Positions 37,154-47,256 of a DNA stretch of 64,000 bases are shown one piece after another. Origin of the DNA: Streptomyces liliiviolaceus (lineage in GTDB: Bacteria > Actinomycetota > Actinomycetes > Streptomycetales > Streptomycetaceae); the NCBI RefSeq assembly GCF_018070025.1, contig NZ_JAGPYQ010000001.1, forward strand, positions 3,162,001 through 3,226,000. The letters run 5' to 3'. The position numbers were made by a program, and so were the translations under genes. The notes beneath the pieces are model-generated. The model searched no databases and was not told the origin of the DNA. It was given only the letters and a program-made list of their open reading frames with translations. The first letter of the stretch is position 1. Every line of letters starts with the position of its first letter.

Positions 37154-38770
37154 ATGACTAGTCAGACCACCGTCGACAAGACGGGCCCGGCCGACGAGGC
37201 CCCGGCCGCCCCCGGCCCGGCTCCGGCCGAGGGGCTGCGCGGCCACCCGTGGCTCACCCTCATCACCGTGGCGGTCGGCGTCATGATGGTGGCCCTCGAC
37301 GGCACCATCGTGGCCATCGCGAACCCGGCCATCCAGAAGGACCTCGGCGCCACCTTCGCCGACGTCCAGTGGATCACGAACGGCTACTTCCTCGCGCTCG
37401 CCGTCACGCTGATCACGGCGGGCAAGCTCGGGGACCGGTTCGGCCACCGTCAGACCTTCCTCATAGGCGTGGTCGGCTTCGCGGCGGCCTCGGGGGCCAT
37501 CGGGCTGTCCGACAGCATCGCCTTCGTGGTGGTCTTCCGGGTGCTCCAGGGTCTGTTCGGCGCGCTGCTGATGCCGGCCGCGCTCGGCCTGCTGCGGGCC
37601 ACCTTCCCGGCCGAGAAGCTGAACATGGCGATCGGCATCTGGGGCATGGTCATCGGCGCCTCCACCGCGGGCGGCCCGATCCTCGGCGGGGTGCTCGTCG
37701 AGCACGTCAGCTGGCAGTCCGTCTTCTTCATCAACGTGCCGGTCGGCATCCTCGCGGTCGTCCTCGGCGCGGTGATCCTCACCGACCACCGGGCGAAGAA
37801 CGCGCCGCGCTCCTTCGACCTGCTCGGCATCGGTCTGCTGTCCGGCGCCATGTTCTGTTTGGTCTGGGCGCTCATCAAGGCCCCCGCGTGGGGCTGGGGA
37901 GCCGCGCTGACCTGGTCGTTCCTCGGGATCTCCGTGCTGGGCTTCGCCCTGTTCGCGTTCTGGGAGAACCGGGTGCGCGAACCGCTCATCCCGCTCGCCC
38001 TCTTCCGCTCGGTGCCGCTGTCGGCCGGTGTGGTCCTGATGGTGCTCATGGCGATCGCCTTCATGGGCGGCCTGTTCTTCGTCACCTTCTACCTGCAGAA
38101 CGTGCACGGGATGAGCCCGATCGACGCGGGTCTGCACCTGCTTCCGCTCACCGGCATGATGATCGTCGGTTCGCCGCTGGCCGGTGTGCTGATCGGCAGG
38201 ACCGGACCGCGCGTCCCGCTCGCGGGCGGTATGGCGCTCACCGCCATCGCCATGTTCGGTGTGTCGACGCTGGAGACCGACACGAGCAGCGGTCTCATGT
38301 CGATCTGGTTCGCGCTGCTCGGCCTCGGCCTCGCGCCCGTCATGGTCGGCGCCACCGAGGTCATCGTGGGCAACGCGCCGATGGAGCTGTCCGGTGTCGC
38401 GGGAGGCCTTCAGCAGGCCGCCATGCAGATCGGCGGCAGCCTCGGCACGGCGGTCCTGGGCGCGGTGATGGCGTCCAAGGTCGACAACGACCTCGCGGGC
38501 AACTGGGCCGACGCGGGCCTGCCGAAGCTCTCCCCGGCCGAGCTGGACCAGGCCGCGGAAGCGGTACAGGTCGGCGCGCCGCCGGTGGCCCCGGGCACGC
38601 CGCCCGAGATCGCCGCGAAGATCACGGACGTCGCCCACGACACGTTCATCTCCGGTATGAGCCTGGCGAGCCTGGTCGCGGCGGGGGTCGCCGTCGTGGC
38701 CGTCTTCGTCGCCTTCCTCACCAAGAGGGGCGCCAACGCGGAGGCGGGCGCGGGAGTCGGCCACATCTAG
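37154..38770 (+). CDS. MFS drug exporter, DHA2 (14-helix) family
   Basis: 538 residues. The N-terminal helix VGVMMVALDGTIVAIANPAIQKDL and GKLGDRFGHRQ loop (motif A) are typical of EmrB/QacA proton antiporters. The antiporter motif C appears in GASTAGGPILGGVL. About fourteen membrane helices can be traced. It probably exports antibiotics or other hydrophobic compounds and is controlled by the divergent TetR gene. Confidence 0.93.
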   Translation: MTSQTTVDKTGPADEAPAAPGPAPAEGLRGHPWLTLITVAVGVMMVALDGTIVAIANPAIQKDLGATFADVQWITNGYFLALAVTLITAGKLGDRFGHRQTFLIGVVGFAAASGAIGLSDSIAFVVVFRVLQGLFGALLMPAALGLLRATFPAEKLNMAIGIWGMVIGASTAGGPILGGVLVEHVSWQSVFFINVPVGILAVVLGAVILTDHRAKNAPRSFDLLGIGLLSGAMFCLVWALIKAPAWGWGAALTWSFLGISVLGFALFAFWENRVREPLIPLALFRSVPLSAGVVLMVLMAIAFMGGLFFVTFYLQNVHGMSPIDAGLHLLPLTGMMIVGSPLAGVLIGRTGPRVPLAGGMALTAIAMFGVSTLETDTSSGLMSIWFALLGLGLAPVMVGATEVIVGNAPMELSGVAGGLQQAAMQIGGSLGTAVLGAVMASKVDNDLAGNWADAGLPKLSPAELDQAAEAVQVGAPPVAPGTPPEIAAKITDVAHDTFISGMSLASLVAAGVAVVAVFVAFLTKRGANAEAGAGVGHI

Positions 38771-38793
38771 TCCGGTTCCGAAATCTCTTTACA

Positions 38794-38821
38794 CCCCGCC
38801 GAGTTCGCTCGGCGGGGTTTT
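38794..38821 (+). terminator. Rho-independent terminator of the MFS gene
   Basis: CCCCGCCGAG-TTCG-CTCGGCGGGG followed by TTTT; a 10-bp perfect stem with a stable TTCG tetraloop, 23 bases past the stop codon. Confidence 0.92.
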
Positions 38822-38925
38822 CGCTTATCCGGGTGACACCTCTGCGTATGACTTTCATACCGCCCGTATCCCAGGTCAGAGTGGTCTCAACTGATCTGTA
38901 CGGAACGGGCAGTTCGGTTGAAGTG

Positions 38926-38958
38926 GCGGCGTGCTGCCGGAGGGGGGCAGCACGCCGC
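38926..38958. other. 13-bp perfect hairpin upstream of a small membrane protein gene
   Basis: GCGGCGTGCTGCC and its exact complement flank a seven-base G-rich loop (38939-38945). There is no T tract on either side. It lies about 100 bases before the DUF4190-like gene and could be a second terminator or an mRNA leader element. Confidence 0.6.
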
Positions 38959-39063
38959 GCAACCGTTTCAAAGAAGTACGCGTCTGAATTGACATGACCG
39001 GGGTACCCGACTTCCGAGCCCGAACCGACCGGCATTCGGTCGGCTCAGAGGTCCAGGGAGTTG

Positions 39064-39372
39064 ATGATGGCGGGCTTCGGTCACACCACGCGCAAACACC
39101 CTCGCTCACGTAGCCGGACGAGGTCACGTAGCGGGCCGGACAGCGCGACGCTCGGAATCATCGGAGTCATCTGCGCGGTCGCCGGATTCCTTGTGCTGGG
39201 GATCATCCTCGGCCCGGCGGCCATCGTCTGCGGCTGGCTGGCAATGGGGCGCCGATGGAACGGCGCCCGCCCCGTACCGGCGCTGATCGCGGTGGTACTG
39301 GGAGCGATCGACACCGTTCTGGCCGTCATCTGGATAGCCGGATCGGCAGCCCCCGGCGGAATGATGTTCTGA
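39064..39372 (+). CDS. Small DUF4190-like membrane protein
   Basis: 102 residues from ATG 39064 (39067 also possible), after AGGGAG. An Arg/Ser-rich N-terminus (KHPRSRSRTRSRSG) precedes two membrane segments (about 29-55, ATLGIIGVICAVAGFLVLGI; and 70-95), the DUF4190 pattern with conserved GLAxIVCG-like ILGPAAIVCG. Function unknown. Confidence 0.78.
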   Translation: MMAGFGHTTRKHPRSRSRTRSRSGPDSATLGIIGVICAVAGFLVLGIILGPAAIVCGWLAMGRRWNGARPVPALIAVVLGAIDTVLAVIWIAGSAAPGGMMF

Positions 39373-39794
39373 CCGAGCTGAAGATCTCAGATGTGCCCCG
39401 CACCCTTCGAAGGGCGGCGGGGCACATCGCTGCCTCGCGTCATGCCCGTGCGGCCCGGCGGGGGCTGGCCGCGCAGTTCCCCGCGCCCCTTCAAGACGGG
39501 GCTGCGCCCCGATGGACCCGCGAGGCACGTCTCTGCGCGCGTCATGCCCGTGCGGCCCGGTGGGGGCGAGCCGCGCAGTTCCCCGCGCCCCTATCGGGGC
39601 GCAGCCCCGCCTTGAAGGGGCGCGGGGAACGGCGCGCCCAGCCCCCACCGGGCCGCACCCGAAGTTCTTAAGGGGCGCGGGGAACGGCGTGGCTAGCCGC
39701 CCACACAACCGCACCCGGTGCTTTTAAGGGGCGCGGGGAACTGCGCGGCCAGCCCCCACGCAGCCGCACCCGAACCCGCACTCCCCGCGGAGCG
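39373..39794. repeat. Cluster of five dispersed repeats with a larger duplication
   Basis: This 422-base gap between convergent genes has no gene. Cores are inverted at 39470-39489 and 39572-39591, and direct at 39617-39636, 39672-39691 and 39728-39747. The two inverted copies lie in a roughly 55-base direct duplication (39437-39490 and 39538-39592) sharing TCATGCCCGTGCGGCCCGG and the core. Confidence 0.88.
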
Positions 39795-42542
39795 CTACGC
39801 GTCACCCCCCGCGGCCCCAGGATCAGCCGCGGCCACATCGAGCAACTGATACCGATCGATCGCCTGCTTCAGCAGCGACCGATCGACCTTCCCCTCGCGG
39901 GCGAGTTCCGTCAGGACTCCCACCACGATCGACTGCGCGTCGATGTGGAAGAACCGCCGAGCAGCGCCCCGCGTATCCGCGAACCCGAACCCATCGGCGC
40001 CGAGCGACTGGTAAGTCCCCGGCACCCACCGCGAGATCTGGTCCGGAACCGACCGCATCCAGTCGGAAACGGCCACGAACGGCCCCTCGGCACCCGACAG
40101 CTTCCGCGTCACATACGGAACCCGCTGCTCCTCCTCCGGGTGCAGCAGATTGTGCCGCTCCACCTCCACGGCCTCGCGCCGCAGCTCGTTCCAGGAGGTC
40201 GCCGACCACACGTCGGCCCGTACGTCCCAGTCCTCGGCGAGCAGCCGCTGCGCCTCGACGGCCCACGGCACCGCCACACCGGACGCCATGATCTGCGCCG
40301 GGATGGAGCCCGAAGTACCCGCCGCGAAGCGGTGGATGCCCGCGAGGATGCCCTCGACGTCGACGTCCGCCGGCTCCGCGGGGTGCTGGATCGGCTCGTT
40401 GTAGACGGTGAGGTAGTAGAAGACGTCCTCGCCGTGCGGGTGTTCCTCGGACGAGCCGTACATCCGCCGCAGCCCGTCCTTCACGATGTGCGCGATCTCG
40501 AACCCGTAGGCCGGGTCGTACGCGACACAGCCCGGGTTGGTCGAGGCGAGCAGCTGCGAGTGCCCGTCCGCGTGCTGCAGACCCTCACCGGTCAGAGTCG
40601 TACGCCCCGCGGTCGCACCCAGTACGAAGCCGCGCGCCAACTGGTCGGCCATCTGCCAGAACTGGTCACCGGTGCGCTGGAAACCGAACATCGAGTAGAA
40701 GACGTACACCGGGATGAGCGGCTCGCCGTGCGTGGCGTAGGCCGAACCGGCCGCGATCAGGGAGGCCGTACAGCCCGCCTCCGAGATGCCGTCGTGCAGC
40801 ATCTGCCCGGTCGGCGACTCCTTGTACGCGAGGAGCAGGTCCCGGTCCACGGCCTCGTACTGCTGCCCCAGCGGATTGTAGATCTTCGCGCTCGGGAAGA
40901 ACGAGTCCATGCCGAACGTGCGGTACTCGTCCGGTGCGATCAGCACGAACCGCTTGCCGATCTCCTTGTCCCGCATGAGGTCCTTGAGCAGCCGTACGAA
41001 CGCCATGGTCGTGGCGATCGACTGCTGACCCGAGCCCTTCTTCACACTCGCGTACGTCTTGTCCTCGGGCAGTGCGAGCGGCTTCGAGCGCACGACACGC
41101 GTCGGGACGTACCCGCCGTTCTGCTTGCGGCGGTCGTGCATGTACTGGATCTCTTCGGAGTCCCGGCCCGGGTGGTAGTACGGCGGCGCGCCGGACTCCA
41201 GCTCCTTGTCGGAGATCGGCAGGTGCAGCCGGTCACGGAAGCCCTTGAGGTCGGCGACCGTCAGCTTCTTCATCTGGTGCGTGGCGTTGCGGCCCTCGAA
41301 GTTCGGGCCGAGCGTCCAGCCCTTGACCGTCTGGGCGAGGACCACGGTCGGCTGGCCCTTGTGCGCCTTGGCCGCCGCGAAGGCCGCGTAGACCTTGCGG
41401 TGGTCGTGACCGCCGCGGCCCAGGTGCAGGATCTGGTCGTCGGTCATGTTCTCGACCATGCCGCGCAGCCGGTGGTCGCCGCCGAAGAAGTGCTCGCGGA
41501 TGTAAGCGCCGGTCTCGGTGGCGTACGTCTGGAACTGGCCGTCGGGCGTGGTGTTCAGCTTGTTGACGAGCACGCCGTCGCGGTCCTGGGCGAGCAGCGG
41601 GTCCCAGCTGCGGTCCCAGACCAGCTTGATGACGTTCCAGCCGGCGCCCCGGAACTGCGACTCCAGCTCCTGGATGATCTTTCCGTTGCCGCGTACAGGA
41701 CCGTCGAGGCGCTGGAGGTTGCAGTTGACGACGAACGTGAGGTTGTCCAGGCCCTCGCGCGCGGCGATGGACAGCTGGCCGAGCGACTCCGGCTCGTCCA
41801 TCTCGCCGTCGCCGAGAAACGCCCAGACGTGGGATTTCGAGGTGTCCGCGAGAGAACGCGCCTCCATGTAGCGGTTCATCCGCGCCTGGAAGATCGCACC
41901 GAGCGGACCCAGGCCCATGGAGACGGTCGGGAACTCCCAGAAGTCCGGCATGGAGCGCGGATGCGGGTACGAGGACAGCGCGCGCGGGGCCTTCGACTTC
42001 TCCTGGCGGAACGCGTCCAGCTGCGCCTCGTCGAGGCGGTCCAGGAGGAACGCGCGGGCGTAGATACCGGGGGAGGCGTGCCCCTGGAAGAAGATCTGGT
42101 CGCCGCCGTCACCCCCGTCCTTGCCGCGGAAGAAGTGGTTGAAGCCGACGTCGTAGAGCGAGGCGGAGGACGCGAAGGTGGCGATGTGGCCGCCGACACC
42201 GATACCGGGCCGCTGGGCCCTGGAGACCATCACGGCCGCGTTCCAGCGGGTCGCGTTGAGGACCTTGCGCTCGATCTCCTCGTTGCCGGGGAAGAACGGC
42301 TCGTCCTTGGTGGCGATGGTGTTGATGTAGTCGGTGCTGCGCATCTCGGGAACGGCCACGCGCTTCTCGCGGGCGCGTTCGATCAGCCTCAGCATGAGAT
42401 AGCGGGCCCGCTCCCGGCCGCGCTGGTCCACGGCGGCGTCGAGGGAGTCGAGCCACTCCTGGGTCTCTTCGGGATCGAAGTCAGGGACCTGACTCGGAAG
42501 GCCGCCAATGATGATCGGGTTGCGATCGGGTCCGGAAGCCAC
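39795..42542 (-). CDS. aceE: Pyruvate dehydrogenase E1 component, homodimeric
   Basis: 915 residues, the length of AceE-type single-chain E1. The thiamin diphosphate motif runs from [10 protein letters not shown] to [10 protein letters not shown]-terminal [36 protein letters not shown] and [16 protein letters not shown] are diagnostic. It decarboxylates pyruvate and passes the acetyl group to the E2 lipoyl domain. Transcribed alone, with a long (about 500-base) upstream region shared with DUF3052. Confidence 0.97.
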   Translation of the reverse strand: MASGPDRNPIIIGGLPSQVPDFDPEETQEWLDSLDAAVDQRGRERARYLMLRLIERAREKRVAVPEMRSTDYINTIATKDEPFFPGNEEIERKVLNATRWNAAVMVSRAQRPGIGVGGHIATFASSASLYDVGFNHFFRGKDGGDGGDQIFFQGHASPGIYARAFLLDRLDEAQLDAFRQEKSKAPRALSSYPHPRSMPDFWEFPTVSMGLGPLGAIFQARMNRYMEARSLADTSKSHVWAFLGDGEMDEPESLGQLSIAAREGLDNLTFVVNCNLQRLDGPVRGNGKIIQELESQFRGAGWNVIKLVWDRSWDPLLAQDRDGVLVNKLNTTPDGQFQTYATETGAYIREHFFGGDHRLRGMVENMTDDQILHLGRGGHDHRKVYAAFAAAKAHKGQPTVVLAQTVKGWTLGPNFEGRNATHQMKKLTVADLKGFRDRLHLPISDKELESGAPPYYHPGRDSEEIQYMHDRRKQNGGYVPTRVVRSKPLALPEDKTYASVKKGSGQQSIATTMAFVRLLKDLMRDKEIGKRFVLIAPDEYRTFGMDSFFPSAKIYNPLGQQYEAVDRDLLLAYKESPTGQMLHDGISEAGCTASLIAAGSAYATHGEPLIPVYVFYSMFGFQRTGDQFWQMADQLARGFVLGATAGRTTLTGEGLQHADGHSQLLASTNPGCVAYDPAYGFEIAHIVKDGLRRMYGSSEEHPHGEDVFYYLTVYNEPIQHPAEPADVDVEGILAGIHRFAAGTSGSIPAQIMASGVAVPWAVEAQRLLAEDWDVRADVWSATSWNELRREAVEVERHNLLHPEEEQRVPYVTRKLSGAEGPFVAVSDWMRSVPDQISRWVPGTYQSLGADGFGFADTRGAARRFFHIDAQSIVVGVLTELAREGKVDRSLLKQAIDRYQLLDVAAADPGAAGGDA

Positions 42543-43039
42543 GCTGTTCCTTCGCTCTCGGGGGGCCGCTTCTTCTCAGTTTTTTCTTTGCTTTTTCTCT
42601 GGTTTCCTGGGCGTCTGCACCGTTCCCCATCGTGTACCTCGGGAGCGGAAACGTCATCTCTACCGAGAGGTAACCGACACGTTCGAACCGTTCTCCCAAG
42701 GCCGGGTCCGGCAAATCGCAACGATACGCCCGACCCGTGACGCGTACCGCAAAGGCATTCGAGTCTCGTACCCTCGTAGGGTTCCGAAATTCACAAACCG
42801 GGCAGATTCCTGTGGTGTGCGTCACCAACGGCTGTGATTCCCTGACTGGAGTTGCGGCGACACGGCCTGGATCGTCACCGTTTCGGCGGTCTTGACGGCC
42901 GGGTACTTGCGCGATCCGCCCCGCCCGTGTGGACTACGGCCAATGCTGCGCGCACGCGCGTGGCTTGAACTTCCCCAGGATCTCGGCTTCGCCCGGGCCG
43001 GGGAGGACCCCATTACCGAACATGATCAGGAGGCAACCC
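42543..43039. other. Divergent regulatory region of aceE and DUF3052
   Basis: 497 bases without a credible gene, visibly more A/T-rich than neighbours in its first third. Small imperfect dyads are seen (for example CTCT-ACCG-AGAG near 42660, and TCGTACCCTCGTAGGG near 42765). No promoter was assigned with confidence. Confidence 0.5.
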
Positions 43040-43477
43040 GTGAGCGCGACCGCGGACCACGCGGAGGAGCGGACGAGCCTGGCCGCCAGGCTGGGATTCC
43101 AGCCCGAGCAGGTGGTCCAGGAGATCGGCTTCGACGACGACGTCGACCAGGAGCTCCGCTCGGCCATTGAAGAAGTCATCGGCAGCGAGCTCATGGACGA
43201 GGAGTACGACGACGTCGCCGACGCCGTCGTGCTCTGGTTCCGAGACGACGACGGCGACCTGACGGATGCGCTGGTGGATGCCACCACGTACGTCGAAGAG
43301 GGCGGCGCCGTCCTGCTGCTGACGCCCAAGACCGGCCGAGACGGTTATGTGGAGCCCAGCGACATCGCCGAAGCTGTGACGACCGCGGGTCTGTCCCAGA
43401 CCAAGGGCATCAGCGTGGGGAAGGACTGGAGCGGCACGAAGCTGGCTACGCCGAAGACGGCGGCCAAGAAGCGCTGA
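43040..43477 (+). CDS. DUF3052 family protein
   Basis: 145 residues. GTG 43040 is six bases after AGGAGG and gives the family start SATADHAEERTSLAARLGFQPEQVVQEIG. The protein is acidic and soluble (DDDVDQELRSAIEEVIGSELMDEEYDDVADAVVLWFRDDDGDL), ending in a Lys-rich tail. It is conserved next to aceE in Streptomyces; function unknown. Confidence 0.9.
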   Translation: MSATADHAEERTSLAARLGFQPEQVVQEIGFDDDVDQELRSAIEEVIGSELMDEEYDDVADAVVLWFRDDDGDLTDALVDATTYVEEGGAVLLLTPKTGRDGYVEPSDIAEAVTTAGLSQTKGISVGKDWSGTKLATPKTAAKKR

Positions 43478-43494
43478 GGCGCTGCCGAGGCCAG

Positions 43495-43527
43495 GAGGCC
43501 CTCGCCGACTCTGTCGGCGGGGGCCTC
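43495..43527 (+). terminator. Hairpin terminator of DUF3052
   Basis: GAGGCCCTCGCCGAC pairs with GTCGGCGGGGGCCTC around a three-base loop (15 bp with one wobble and no bulge), 17 bases past the stop. The tail is GTCCCG rather than a T run, as is common in Streptomyces. Confidence 0.8.
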
Positions 43528-43533
43528 GTCCCG

Positions 43534-43740
43534 TATGGGGCACGGGGGACTGCACCTCAGCCGCGACGGCCCCGTCTTTCAGGGGCACGGGGAACGGCGC
43601 GCTCAGCCGCGACGGACCTGCTTTTCAGGGGCGCGGGGAACTGCGCGGCCAGCCCCCACCGGTCCGCACCCGACATGCAGGCCCGTGCGCCTCCGCAGGT
43701 CCGATGTGGCCGGCCGCGCAGTTCCCCGCGCCCCTTACGG
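43534..43740. repeat. Dispersed repeats between DUF3052 and peroxiredoxin
   Basis: Direct variant core GGGGCACGGGGAACGGCGCG (43582-43601), direct core (43628-43647), inverted core (43715-43734), and a degenerate copy near 43536. These fill most of the 350-base gap; no gene is seen. Confidence 0.85.
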
Positions 43741-43828
43741 GGCCGGTGGGGTGCCCGCCCCGCTTTCGGGAGCTTTGCGTAGGGTGGGGTCACCCGAACA
43801 GCCCGATCTACGGAAGGGACGCAGGACC

Positions 43829-44287
43829 ATGGCGATCGAGGTCGGCGACAAGGCTCCGGACTTCGAGCTGAAGGACAACCACGGTGCCACCGTGAAGCTC
43901 TCCGACTTCCGGGGCGCGAAGAACGTGGTGCTGCTCTTCTACCCCTTCGCCTTCACCGGCGTGTGCACCGGCGAACTGTGCGAGCTGCGCGACAACCTCC
44001 CGCGGTTCGCCGACCGCGACACCCAGCTCCTCGCCGTCTCGAACGACTCCATCCACACCCTGCGCGTCTTCGCCGAGCAGGAGGGCCTGGACTACCCGCT
44101 GCTGTCGGACTTCTGGCCGCACGGCGAGGTCTCGCGCGCGTACGGCGTCTTCGCCGAGGACAAGGGCTGCGCGGTGCGCGGCACCTTCGTCATCGACAAG
44201 GAGGGTGTCGTCCGCTGGACCGTCGTCAACGCCCTGCCGGACGCACGGGACCTGGACGAGTACGTCACCGCGCTCGACGCCCTGTAG
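43829..44287 (+). CDS. AhpE-like 1-Cys peroxiredoxin
   Basis: 152 residues from ATG 43829 (RBS CAGGA). The peroxidatic C46 lies in [19 protein letters not shown] with the conserved Pro and Thr; C51 lies five residues on. The [11 protein letters not shown] strand and conserved Arg are present. It reduces peroxides in the cytoplasm. Close neighbours DUF3052 and aceE match the arrangement in other Streptomyces. Confidence 0.92.
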   Translation: MAIEVGDKAPDFELKDNHGATVKLSDFRGAKNVVLLFYPFAFTGVCTGELCELRDNLPRFADRDTQLLAVSNDSIHTLRVFAEQEGLDYPLLSDFWPHGEVSRAYGVFAEDKGCAVRGTFVIDKEGVVRWTVVNALPDARDLDEYVTALDAL

Positions 44288-44340
44288 GGCCTGGATGCCG
44301 ACACTTCGGGATTCTTCCCGCCCCAGGGACTGCGGTGGCG

Positions 44341-44369
44341 GGGAACCTCTCACTAGGATCGGCACGTTG
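44341..44369 (+). promoter_or_regulatory. Possible SigR-type or housekeeping promoter before terD
   Basis: GGGAAC (44341-44346) and GTTG (44366-44369) are 19 bases apart, near the thiol-stress sigma R pattern GGGAAY-N18-GTT. TAGGAT (44354-44359) between them could instead be a housekeeping -10. Neither is certain. Confidence 0.35.
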
Positions 44370-44425
44370 ATCCGATACCAACGCACTACGGGGCTTCCCG
44401 CCCCCGGACACCAATGGGAGGACTC

Positions 44426-45001
44426 GTGGGAGTCAGCCTCAGCAAGGGCGGCAACGTATCGCTGTCGAAGGAGGCCCCGGGCCTGACCGCGGTCATCATC
44501 GGTCTGGGGTGGGACATCCGCACCACCACCGGTACCGACTTCGACCTCGACGCGAGCGCGATCCTGACGAACGCGGAGGGCAAGGTCAGCAGTGACGCCA
44601 ACTTCGTGTTCTTCAACAACCTGAAGAGCCCCGACGGCTCCGTCGAGCACACCGGTGACAACACCACCGGTGAGGGCGAGGGCGACGACGAGCAGATCAA
44701 GGTCAATCTCGCCGGCGTCCCCGCCGACATCGAGAAGATCGTCTTCCCGGTCTCGATCTACGACGCCGAGAACCGCCAGCAGTCGTTCGGCCAGGTGCGC
44801 AACGCGTTCATCCGCGTCGTGAACCAGGCGGGCGAGGCGGAGATCGCCCGGTACGACCTCTCCGAGGACGCCTCGACGGAGACCGCCATGGTCTTCGGCG
44901 AGCTGTACCGCCACGGCGCGGAGTGGAAGTTCCGCGCCATCGGCCAGGGATACGCCTCGGGCCTGCGCGGCATCGCGCAGGACTTCGGCGTCAACGTCTG
45001 A
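44426..45001 (+). CDS. terD: TerD-family calcium-binding stress protein
   Basis: 191 residues. GTG 44426 follows GGGAGG and gives the canonical [19 protein letters not shown]. Acidic Ca-binding residues are in [11 protein letters not shown] and in [20 protein letters not shown]. It ends [17 protein letters not shown]. TerD proteins bind calcium tightly and act in tellurite and other envelope or DNA stress responses with TerC. First gene of the ter run. Confidence 0.94.
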   Translation: MGVSLSKGGNVSLSKEAPGLTAVIIGLGWDIRTTTGTDFDLDASAILTNAEGKVSSDANFVFFNNLKSPDGSVEHTGDNTTGEGEGDDEQIKVNLAGVPADIEKIVFPVSIYDAENRQQSFGQVRNAFIRVVNQAGEAEIARYDLSEDASTETAMVFGELYRHGAEWKFRAIGQGYASGLRGIAQDFGVNV

Positions 45002-45131
45002 GCCGTTCCTCGGGGCCCAGACGCCCCGAGTCGCTCCACCGCTTCCCGTCCGGCGCCGCACACTCCTAGTGCGGCGCCGGACGTGCTGCTACCACGGCAC
45101 AACCAAACGGCTTCACCGGGGAGGACCAAAC

Positions 45132-45707
45132 ATGGGTGTCACGCTCGCCAAGGGAGGCAACGTCTCCCTCTCCAAGGCCGCACCGAACCTCACGCAAGTG
45201 ATGGTCGGGCTCGGCTGGGACGCACGCTCCACCACCGGAGCGGATTTCGACCTCGACGCCAGTGCGCTGATGTGCAACGGGGGCCGGGTGCTCGGCGACG
45301 AGTGGTTCATCTTCTACAACCAGCTCAAGAGCCCCGACGGCTCGGTCGAGCACACCGGTGACAACCTCACCGGTGAGGGCGAGGGCGACGACGAGTCCAT
45401 CCTCATCGACCTCCACAAGGTCCCCGCCAACGTGGAGAAGATCGTCTTCCCGGTCTCCATCCACGACGCCGACAACCGCGGCCAGACCTTCGGCCAGGTG
45501 AGCAACGCGTTCATCCGGGTCGTCAACCAGGCCGACGGCCAGGAGCTCGCCCGCTACGACCTCTCCGAGGACGCCTCCACGGAGACCGCGATGATCTTCG
45601 GCGAGGTCTACCGCTACGGCGGCGAGTGGAAGTTCCGCGCGGTCGGCCAGGGCTACGCGTCCGGGCTGCGCGGCATCGCCCTCGACTTCGGGGTCAACGT
45701 TTCGTAA
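45132..45707 (+). CDS. terD: Second TerD-family calcium-binding protein
   Basis: 191 residues, a close paralogue of the gene 130 bases upstream ([59 protein letters not shown]). All acidic Ca-site residues are kept. GGAGGA precedes the ATG. The pair arose by tandem duplication. Confidence 0.94.
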   Translation: MGVTLAKGGNVSLSKAAPNLTQVMVGLGWDARSTTGADFDLDASALMCNGGRVLGDEWFIFYNQLKSPDGSVEHTGDNLTGEGEGDDESILIDLHKVPANVEKIVFPVSIHDADNRGQTFGQVSNAFIRVVNQADGQELARYDLSEDASTETAMIFGEVYRYGGEWKFRAVGQGYASGLRGIALDFGVNVS

Positions 45708-45885
45708 AGCCGCGTGCACGGAAGGCGACCCCTGTGAGCGGAGGGGTTGCCGTGCTGTCACGGCGTGGTGCCGGCGCATGAGACGGCCCAGGTGGCAGAA
45801 GGTGCGTCACCTGGGTGGGGACCCCCTTGGACCTGCGACTCTTCGGGCGAAAGGGCCCGGCCCTCTCCTTCGGGGAGTCGGCCCT

Positions 45886-45919
45886 CTAGACTTCGAGGTC
45901 AATGTTTCGTAAAGCCGGG
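45886..45919 (+). pseudogene. Remnant of a third terD 3' end
   Basis: The sequence repeats, with a few substitutions, the last codons, stop and trailing bases of the preceding terD (45681-45716), reading DFEVNVS-stop against DFGVNVS-stop. No open frame leads into it. It looks like the tail of a deleted third tandem terD. Confidence 0.7.
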
Positions 45920-45924
45920 TACGG

Positions 45925-45966
45925 CGGGGGGAAACCCCCTCCGGACTTCGTCCGGGGGTAGCCCCC
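45925..45966 (+). other. G/C-rich hairpins before the terC-like gene
   Basis: GGGGGGAAACCCCC forms one stem. CCGGACTTCGTCCGGGGG overlaps it and can form an alternative TTCG-loop stem; GCCCCCC follows. Mutually exclusive pairing is possible, so it may be a terminator or attenuator between terD and the TerC-like gene. Confidence 0.5.
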
Positions 45967-45988
45967 CAACCTCACGATTGGGTAGCCA

Positions 45989-47134
45989 GTGGTTCTGAAA
46001 ACCTTCGGCTGGTCGTTCGCGGTCACCGCGCTCGGCCTGGTCGCAGCGGTTTTGATCGGCGGATGGACCGCGTTCGGGATCGTGCTGATCCTGTCCATCC
46101 TCGAAATCTCGCTGTCCTTCGACAACGCGGTGGTCAACGCCGGAATCCTGAAGAAGATGAGTGCCTTCTGGCAGAAGATCTTCCTCACCGTCGGCATCCT
46201 GATCGCCGTCTTCGGAATGCGGCTCGTCTTCCCCGTCGTGATCGTCGCGATCAGCGCCTCGCTCGGCCCCATCGAAGCGGTCGACCTCGCTCTGAACGAC
46301 GCCGACCGCTACCAGGAACTGGTCACCGACGCCCACCCGTCGATCGCCGCCTTCGGTGGCATGTTCCTGCTGATGATCTTCCTCGACTTCATCTTCGAGG
46401 ACCGGGACATCAAGTGGCTGGGCTGGCTTGAGCGCCCGCTCGCCAAGCTCGGCAAGGTCGACATGCTCTCCGCGTGCATCGCCCTGATCATCCTGCTCGT
46501 CACCGCGCTGTTCCTGGCCCCGCAGGCCCATCTGCACGCCGGCTCCGCCGACAAGGCCGAGACGGTCCTGCTCTCCGGCGTCGCCGGCCTCATCACCTAC
46601 CTCGTCGTCGGCGGGCTCTCCGGGTTCTTCGAGAACCGCCTCGAAGAGGCCGAGGAGCGCGAGCACGAGGCCGAGGAGGAGGCCAGGGCCAAGGGCAAGG
46701 AGATCTCCGCCGGCGCCCTGGTCGGCAAGGCCGCCTTCTTCATGTTCCTGTACCTCGAAGTCCTGGACGCGTCCTTCTCCTTCGACGGCGTCATCGGCGC
46801 GTTCGCCATCACCAACGACATCGTCCTGATGGCACTGGGCCTGGGCATCGGCGCGATGTACGTCCGATCGCTGACCGTGTACCTGGTCCGCCAGGGCACC
46901 CTCGACGACTACGTCTACCTGGAGCACGGCGCCCACTACGCCATCGGCGCCCTCGCCGGCATCCTCCTGATCACCATCCGCTTCGAGGTCAACGAGATCA
47001 TCACCGGCCTCATCGGCGTCGTCCTGATCGCCTGGTCCTTCTGGTCCTCCGTCCGCCGCAACAGGGCGCTGGAGGCCGCGGAGGGAAAAGCTGACCCCTC
47101 GGACGACAAGACAGAGGTCTCGTCCGGGGTGTGA
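45989..47134 (+). CDS. TerC-like integral membrane protein (DUF475)
   Basis: 381 residues, GTG start. About nine membrane helices. The duplicated acidic TerC motifs are ISLSFDNAVVNAG (helix 2) and ASFSFDGVIGAF (second half). A charged cytoplasmic coil (EEAEEREHEAEEEARAKGKE) lies between the halves. TerC proteins work with TerD in metal or stress sensing at the membrane, possibly in manganese export during protein secretion. Confidence 0.92.
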   Translation: MVLKTFGWSFAVTALGLVAAVLIGGWTAFGIVLILSILEISLSFDNAVVNAGILKKMSAFWQKIFLTVGILIAVFGMRLVFPVVIVAISASLGPIEAVDLALNDADRYQELVTDAHPSIAAFGGMFLLMIFLDFIFEDRDIKWLGWLERPLAKLGKVDMLSACIALIILLVTALFLAPQAHLHAGSADKAETVLLSGVAGLITYLVVGGLSGFFENRLEEAEEREHEAEEEARAKGKEISAGALVGKAAFFMFLYLEVLDASFSFDGVIGAFAITNDIVLMALGLGIGAMYVRSLTVYLVRQGTLDDYVYLEHGAHYAIGALAGILLITIRFEVNEIITGLIGVVLIAWSFWSSVRRNRALEAAEGKADPSDDKTEVSSGV

Positions 47135-47168
47135 CACCGGTCAGGTTGAGGAACGCTCTGTGAGGGGC

Positions 47169-47193
47169 GGCTGCCGAGGAGTCCTCGGCAGCC
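47169..47193 (+). terminator. Terminator after the TerC-like gene
   Basis: GGCTGCCGAGG-AGT-CCTCGGCAGCC, an 11-bp perfect stem with a three-base loop. A second small stem, GCCCCGA..TCGGGGC (47209-47229), follows before the TerA-like gene. Confidence 0.82.
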
Positions 47194-47256
47194 CCCCGGC
47201 GCATGCGGGCCCCGATCCTTCGTCGGGGCGGGGTGAAGGGCGAGGTGGGGGCGGGA

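Noticed and set aside
42830..42890. CRP-like site (TGTG..TCAC) upstream of DUF3052 and aceE
   Set aside because: Only half of the motif matches and similar fragments occur by chance.
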